A stretch of DNA of 64,000 nucleotides from Pseudopedobacter alpinus (GTDB lineage: Bacteria > Bacteroidota > Bacteroidia > Sphingobacteriales > Sphingobacteriaceae). The position numbers and the translations under genes were made by a program. The notes beneath the pieces were generated by a model. It had not been told where the DNA came from, did not search any database, and saw only the letters and a list, made by a program, of their open reading frames with translations. Position 1 is the first letter of the stretch. The number at the start of each line of letters is the position of its first letter. The stretch spans positions 186,001 through 250,000 of the forward strand of contig NZ_JBHULV010000052.1 of the NCBI RefSeq assembly GCF_042684645.1, written 5' to 3'. Shown piece by piece: positions 59,470-64,000 of this stretch.

Positions 59470-61377
59470 CTATTCGCTAATTCCTGTAATCAAAAATTCT
59501 GTTCTTCTATTTAGTGCTCTGCCATCTGCGGTTTTATTATCTGCAATTGGAGATGTTGCACCATAACCCCTAAAGCTTAATCTTTTGGCATTCACATCAT
59601 GCTCAATTAAATAAGTATAAACAGCTTTTGAACGGTTCTGAGATAAAATTAGATTAGATTGATCGTCTCCAATATTATCTGTATAACCACTAATTTGAAT
59701 TTGAGTTTTAGGATTTTCTTTAAGAAATTCAATTAGTTTTTGTAACTCGGTTTTCGATTCGTCTTTTAAGTCAAATTTATTGCTATCAAAAAATATGTTT
59801 TTCAGCACCATCTTTTTACCGATAGCAATCTTTTGTAAAGGAATATCTAAAATAATGGGTTTACCTATCTGGTTTTTTTCAATCGAAAAATTTTCTGAGT
59901 AAAATAGATAGCCTTCTTTAGCTACGTTTATGCTGTATTCTTTATTGTTTGATAGGGTAGCCAAAAATGATCCATCAAACTTATCTGAGTAGGAGGTATG
60001 TAATGATATACCAGATTTTATATCAATAATATCAACTAAGGCACCAAGTTTTGCTTTTGTATCTTCATCATATACAATTCCTTTAACATAGTTAACTGCA
60101 ACCGGACGAATTTTTTGTGGTAAATCAAAAGAGTAAATATCAAAACCACCTAAGCCGTTAAAGTTGTTTGAAGAAAAAAATGCTTTCGTACCGCTTGCAT
60201 TTATAGTAAGACCTCGTTCTTCCCCGTAAGTATTAATTGGGTATCCTAAATTTACTGGTAGTGCCCAATTTCCACCAGTATCCAATCTCGAAATAAATAA
60301 ATCTCTGCTGCCTAAACCTGGCCAGCCATCAGAAGAAAAGTAAAGCGTTTGATTGTCTGGGTGTATAAATGGCGATTGTTCTTCAAAAGCAGTATTAATT
60401 TTTTTACCCATATTTACAGGCATTTCCCATTTTCCTTCATTGTTTAAGGTACTTTTCCAAATATCGTAGCTGCCAAAACCACCTTTTCTATCGCTAACAA
60501 AGTATAAAGTGCGTCCATCGGCAGATAATGATGGTTGAGATTCCCATCCTTTTGTATTAATTGGAAAGCCTAGATTAATTGGTTTACTCCAGCCGTTTCC
60601 TTCTTTTTGTGAAACATAAATGTCACACCTGCCAAAACCATCTGGCCTGTTACAGCCAGTAAAAAAGAGAAATTGGCCGTCTGGCGATATACATTGAGCA
60701 CCTTCATTATAAGACGGGGTGTTGATGTTATTACTTAAATATTCTGCATTTGTCCAGTCTGTAGCTGTTTTATAACTCCTGTAAAAATCTTCGTTACCAT
60801 TAATTTGTCTGGTAAAAATAAGTGTACTTTCATCAGTTGTTAAAGTAGCCAAATACTCTTGGTCTTTGGTATTAATGTTAGCGCCTAAGTTTTCTGGTTT
60901 AAACGGAACTGGGTTTTTAACAGCTTCTATAGCAAATTCACAGTCTTGTATGTACTTATCAGCAAGTACAATTTTCTCAATAGAAGGGTTTCCTTTGTTT
61001 TTGAAAATTTTGTAATGAAGCAATGCTTCTTCATAATTGCCAGTTTTTAGCTCACTTTCTGCATAGTAGAAATACCTGTCAGGCGCAAATGTGGTAGAAA
61101 TAGCGAATGCTTGCTTATAAAATTCTTTAGCTTTAGCGTATTCAAAAGTTACTCTGTAAACATCTGCAAGCAATAAATAGGCCTCAATAAATTCATCATC
61201 TTGCTTAATAGCTGCATTTAATTCAGTCTCGGCATCTTTAAAATTATTTAAATCTAAAAGATACCTTGCCCGTTCATAATTTTTTATTGCCGAACGGCTA
61301 CTACTCGTATATTTTACTTGAGCTAAACCAATAAAGCCAGCAAAAAGCAAAATGATTAAGAATGAGAGACGTTTCAT
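59470..61377 (-). CDS. PorE-like OmpA/TPR/PD40 envelope protein
   Basis: 635 residues with a signal peptide. Domain order: TPR (about 25-150), five or more PD40/WD40-like propeller repeats (about 180-400, such as GAQCISPDGQFLFFTGCN, SQPSLSADGRTLYFVSDRKG, INASGTKAFFSSNNF), a carboxypeptidase-regulatory-like beta domain (about 415-500), and a C-terminal OmpA peptidoglycan-binding domain (ISGYTDNIGDDQSN, SFRGYGATSPIADNKT). This order is that of PorE of the type IX secretion system, which ties the machine to peptidoglycan. Other T9SS genes are not here. Confidence 0.85.
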   Translation of the reverse strand: MKRLSFLIILLFAGFIGLAQVKYTSSSRSAIKNYERARYLLDLNNFKDAETELNAAIKQDDEFIEAYLLLADVYRVTFEYAKAKEFYKQAFAISTTFAPDRYFYYAESELKTGNYEEALLHYKIFKNKGNPSIEKIVLADKYIQDCEFAIEAVKNPVPFKPENLGANINTKDQEYLATLTTDESTLIFTRQINGNEDFYRSYKTATDWTNAEYLSNNINTPSYNEGAQCISPDGQFLFFTGCNRPDGFGRCDIYVSQKEGNGWSKPINLGFPINTKGWESQPSLSADGRTLYFVSDRKGGFGSYDIWKSTLNNEGKWEMPVNMGKKINTAFEEQSPFIHPDNQTLYFSSDGWPGLGSRDLFISRLDTGGNWALPVNLGYPINTYGEERGLTINASGTKAFFSSNNFNGLGGFDIYSFDLPQKIRPVAVNYVKGIVYDEDTKAKLGALVDIIDIKSGISLHTSYSDKFDGSFLATLSNNKEYSINVAKEGYLFYSENFSIEKNQIGKPIILDIPLQKIAIGKKMVLKNIFFDSNKFDLKDESKTELQKLIEFLKENPKTQIQISGYTDNIGDDQSNLILSQNRSKAVYTYLIEHDVNAKRLSFRGYGATSPIADNKTADGRALNRRTEFLITGISE

Positions 61378-61408
61378 GAATCGGTTTATAAACTAAAACT
61401 ATGAAATT

Positions 61409-62038
61409 TTATGGAATATTCAAGAATTTATGCGTTTGTAAGGAGATTTCCCACTTTGGGTTGTTCATTACATACTCAATAATTAAAGGTGTCATCTCAT
61501 CAGATTTTGACCATTCGGGTTGTAAATACAGTTTACAATCTGATGAAACCATTTCTGCATGTTCTTCTGCCCATAAAAAATCACTTTTATTAAAAACAAT
61601 CACTTTTAACTCGTTGGCAAATGGAGCAATGTCTTTACGTGGAGCTTTAAATTTTTTTGGTGATAAACAAATCCAATCCCAATAACCTGATAGCGGATAA
61701 GCGCCAGAAGTTTCTATAAAAGTTGCAATCCCTTTGGCTTTTAATTGTTTAGTTAATTCGTCTAAATTATACAAAAGTGGCTCTCCACCTGTAACAACCA
61801 CTGCTTTTCCTGGGTGTTTGTCTGCGTTTTCAACAATGGTTTGTGTTGATGTTAGCGGATGTAATTCTGCATCCCAACTTTCCTTAACATCACACCAATG
61901 GCAACCCACATCACAACCACCTAAACGTATAAAATATGCTGCTTTTCCAGAATGGTAACCTTCGCCCTGTATGGTATAAAATTCTTCCATTAAAGGAAGT
62001 AAAGTGCCGTTTTCGGGGATTATATTTTGTGCTTTCAA
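61409..62038 (-). CDS. queE: 7-carboxy-7-deazaguanine synthase
   Basis: 209 residues from TTG 62038. A longer frame from ATG 62068 is possible, but the -7 element TATCTTTG at 62044-62051 lies inside the added 10 codons, so I prefer the TTG. The next in-frame ATG (61990) would lose a conserved LLPLMEEF opening. Radical SAM cluster CX3CX2C is CDVGCHWC; EEFYTIQGEGYHSGKAAYFI and VVVTGGEPLLY are typical. It makes the preQ0 precursor for queuosine. No other queuosine genes nearby. Confidence 0.9.
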   Translation of the reverse strand: MKAQNIIPENGTLLPLMEEFYTIQGEGYHSGKAAYFIRLGGCDVGCHWCDVKESWDAELHPLTSTQTIVENADKHPGKAVVVTGGEPLLYNLDELTKQLKAKGIATFIETSGAYPLSGYWDWICLSPKKFKAPRKDIAPFANELKVIVFNKSDFLWAEEHAEMVSSDCKLYLQPEWSKSDEMTPLIIEYVMNNPKWEISLQTHKFLNIP

Positions 62039-62043
62039 GGGGA

Positions 62044-62051
62044 CAAAGATA
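62044..62051 (-). promoter_or_regulatory. -7 element of queE that helps decide its start
   Basis: On the minus strand TATCTTTG, an exact TAnnTTTG, 5 bp ahead of the TTG at 62038. If used, the mRNA would be nearly leaderless. Confidence 0.4.
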
Positions 62052-62144
62052 ATCCATAAATTATACAATAAGAATAATATAGATGTAATTATATTGTATT
62101 GATTTGGGGGTGGATTTTTGTTTTTTTCTGAAATCTAAACCATA

Positions 62145-62177
62145 AAACCTATAAGGTTTCAAAAATCTTATAGGTTT
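62145..62177. other. Hairpin between queE and the restriction-modification gene
   Basis: AAACCTATAAG (62145-62155) pairs perfectly with 62167-62177. There is no clear T run on either side, so it may be an operator or a transcript structure. It lies about 60 bp ahead of the ATG at 62239. Confidence 0.4.
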
Positions 62178-62238
62178 AGATAAAGGTTTAAATAGATTTT
62201 TTAACTTTTAACTAAATTGTTTAGATTCGTTCGTACTT

Positions 62239-64000
62239 ATGAATATCCAAACCTACCTAGAAACCTTAAAAGTCCGTTATAAAACAGGTATTAGCAGAGA
62301 GCATACTTATCGTGGCGATTTACAAAGCCTTTTGATGGCTTTATTACCAGATGTTTTGGTTACTAACGAACCTTCAAGGGTTTTCTGCGGTGCTCCGGAT
62401 TATGTTTTAACTCGCAAAGAATTTGCTGTTGGTTATATTGAGGCAAAAGATATTGGTATTGATTTACACAGTAAAACTTTAAAAGAACAGTTTGATAGGT
62501 ATAAACAAGGTTTGAATAACCTGATTTTTACAGATTATTTAGATTTTCATTTTTACAAAGACGGTATATTTACCACCAGTATTGCCATTGCTAAATTAGA
62601 AAATGGCACAATAGTCCCAATTTCTGCAAATTTTGAAAGTTTCGGCAATCTTATCCGAAATTTTGCACAAACGGTAACACAAAGCATTAAATCTCCAACA
62701 AAATTGGCGGAAATGATGGCCGGTAAAGCAAAACTAATGGCAGATGTGATTGAGAAATCCTTAAATCATGATGATGAAACCGATATCAATAGTGCATTAA
62801 AAAATCAAATGCTTTCTTTTAAGCAAATGTTGATACATGATATTAATAATCAGGCTTTCGCTGATATATACGCCCAAACTATTGCTTATGGAATGTTTGC
62901 CGCTAGGTATCATGATCCTACTTTGCCAACTTTCTCTCGACAAGAAGCCGCAACCTTAATCCCAAAATCGAACCCGTTTTTACGTAAGCTTTTTCAAGAT
63001 ATTGCAGGTTACGATTTAGATGACAGACTGGTTTGGATGGTAGATGAATTGGTGAACATATTTTTAGCTACCGATGTAGCTGATATTATGAAAAACTTTG
63101 GGAAAAGTACCAAACAGGAAGATTCGGTTGTCCATTTTTACGAAACCTTTTTGGCTGCTTATAATCCAGCTTTGCGTAAAGCTAGGGGAGTTTGGTACAC
63201 GCCACAACCTGTAGTGAATTTTATTGTAAGGGCGGTTGATGATATTTTAAAAACCGAATTTGATATTAAAGATGGTTTAGCCGATACCAGCAAAATTAAA
63301 ATCAAGACTAAACACGTTACCAAAGCCACAATCGACCAACGCAGCAAACTGAAAGAAGTAGAGCAAGAGCAAGAAGTACACCGTGTACAAATTTTAGACC
63401 CCGCAACCGGTACAGGTACTTTTTTAGCCGAAGTGGTGCGCCATATTTATAAAAAGTTTGAAGGGCAACAAGGCATTTGGAGCAAATATGTAAACCAACA
63501 TTTAATACCAAGGTTAAACGGCTTTGAATTGTTAATGGCAAGTTACGCTATGGCTCATTTAAAAATGGATATGCTACTTACGGAAACAGGTTATAAAGCC
63601 ACTAGCGACCAACGTTTTCGTATTTTCTTAACCAATTCTTTAGAAGAAGCACATCCAGATAGTGGTACATTATTTAGCTCGTGGCTGAGTGATGAAGCCG
63701 ACCAAGCCAATGCGGTAAAACGGGATACACCTGTGATGGTGATTATGGGAAACCCGCCTTATAGTGTAAGTAGCACAAATAAAAGTGAATGGATAGAAAG
63801 TTTGACAGCAGATTATAAAAAGAATTTAAACGAGAGAAATATCCAACCATTATCTGATGATTATATCAAGTTTATCCGTTTTGGGCAACATTTTATTGAT
63901 AAAAATGGAAGTGGAGTTTTAGCTATTATTTCTAATAATTCTTTTTTAGACGGATTGATTCATAGACAAATGCGAAAGCATTTGATGGAGAGTTTTGATA
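62239..64000 (+). CDS. Type ISP-like restriction-modification enzyme, 5' part (runs off the window)
   Basis: From ATG 62239 the frame is open to the window edge (587 codons). Near the N-terminus P53-D54 and E68-A-K70 form a PD-(D/E)xK-type nuclease motif. A helical region follows, then the amino-methyltransferase: D387-PATGTGTF is motif I and N505-PPY is motif IV, the N6-adenine class. Nuclease and methyltransferase in one chain is the type IIG/ISP layout; helicase motifs have not yet appeared. Start MNIQTYLETLKVRYKTG is typical of this family. Confidence 0.8.
   Translation, partial: MNIQTYLETLKVRYKTGISREHTYRGDLQSLLMALLPDVLVTNEPSRVFCGAPDYVLTRKEFAVGYIEAKDIGIDLHSKTLKEQFDRYKQGLNNLIFTDYLDFHFYKDGIFTTSIAIAKLENGTIVPISANFESFGNLIRNFAQTVTQSIKSPTKLAEMMAGKAKLMADVIEKSLNHDDETDINSALKNQMLSFKQMLIHDINNQAFADIYAQTIAYGMFAARYHDPTLPTFSRQEAATLIPKSNPFLRKLFQDIAGYDLDDRLVWMVDELVNIFLATDVADIMKNFGKSTKQEDSVVHFYETFLAAYNPALRKARGVWYTPQPVVNFIVRAVDDILKTEFDIKDGLADTSKIKIKTKHVTKATIDQRSKLKEVEQEQEVHRVQILDPATGTGTFLAEVVRHIYKKFEGQQGIWSKYVNQHLIPRLNGFELLMASYAMAHLKMDMLLTETGYKATSDQRFRIFLTNSLEEAHPDSGTLFSSWLSDEADQANAVKRDTPVMVIMGNPPYSVSSTNKSEWIESLTADYKKNLNERNIQPLSDDYIKFIRFGQHFIDKNGSGVLAIISNNSFLDGLIHRQMRKHLMESFD

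Noticed and set aside
63159..63541. Minus-strand ORFs in the last kilobase
   Set aside because: They are shadows of the plus-strand restriction-modification frame, which is open from 62239 to the edge.

Overview
The window looks like a chromosome segment of a low-GC Bacteroidota bacterium, most likely family Sphingobacteriaceae (Pedobacter-like). The reasons are the AT-rich codon use, near-absence of Shine-Dalgarno sites, promoters of the TTG-N20-TAnnTTTG type (clearest ahead of trxB), many short-lipobox lipoproteins, a PorE-like OmpA/TPR/PD40 protein, and Bacteroidota families such as DUF4296, DUF3298 and the THUMP-like methyltransferase. I found no rRNA, tRNA or CRISPR array.

Layout. 1-4.8 kb: truncated lipoprotein gene, a HEPN-like orphan, a nucleoside symporter, then a Fur/Zur-type regulator divergent from an AztD-like zinc lipoprotein with palindromic operator candidates between them. 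4.8-13.7 kb: BFN/UVR protein, etfBA, a TPR protein, ChrA-type transporter, S9 peptidase, and a histidine kinase whose sensor domain keeps the plant ethylene-receptor copper/ethylene residues. 13.7-16.7 kb: a compact accessory cassette (GSx9DxD nucleotidyltransferase-like protein, HTH protein, KGGVGR ATPase with TPRs) lying between two direct copies of the last 106 bp of clpB. 16.6-25.6 kb: clpB, yefM-yoeB, pyrE, NUDIX and transglutaminase genes, two GT2 glycosyltransferases. 25.7-28.2 kb: a partner-switching module (membrane protein, REC-PP2C phosphatase, STAS, HATPase) without a sigma factor. 28.3-38.4 kb: housekeeping genes (THUMP-like methyltransferase, aspartate kinase, YggS, MutS2, PQQ-type sugar dehydrogenase, CoA-transferase). 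38.4-39.3 kb: four copies of a ~130-bp palindrome-ended repeat around a frameshifted GIY-YIG gene. 39.3-48.2 kb: MBL hydrolase, dehydrogenase, MnmE, a HepT-MNT pair, aldo/keto reductase, a HipBA-like pair, S41 peptidase. 48.3-48.5 kb: a 221-bp inverted-repeat element. 48.5-62 kb: EttA, ClpC, acyl-CoA carboxylase beta, TrxB, GH20 hexosaminidase, PorE-like protein, QueE. 62.2 kb to the end: a truncated type ISP-like restriction-modification enzyme.

How it fits together: most genes are ordinary core metabolism, proteostasis (ClpB, ClpC, TrxB) and envelope functions. The accessory layer is toxin-antitoxin or defence-like: HEPN orphan, cassette at clpB, YefM-YoeB, HepT-MNT, HipBA-like and the type ISP enzyme. 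The clpB-flanked three-gene cassette is my best candidate for an undescribed system; its function is inferred, not shown.
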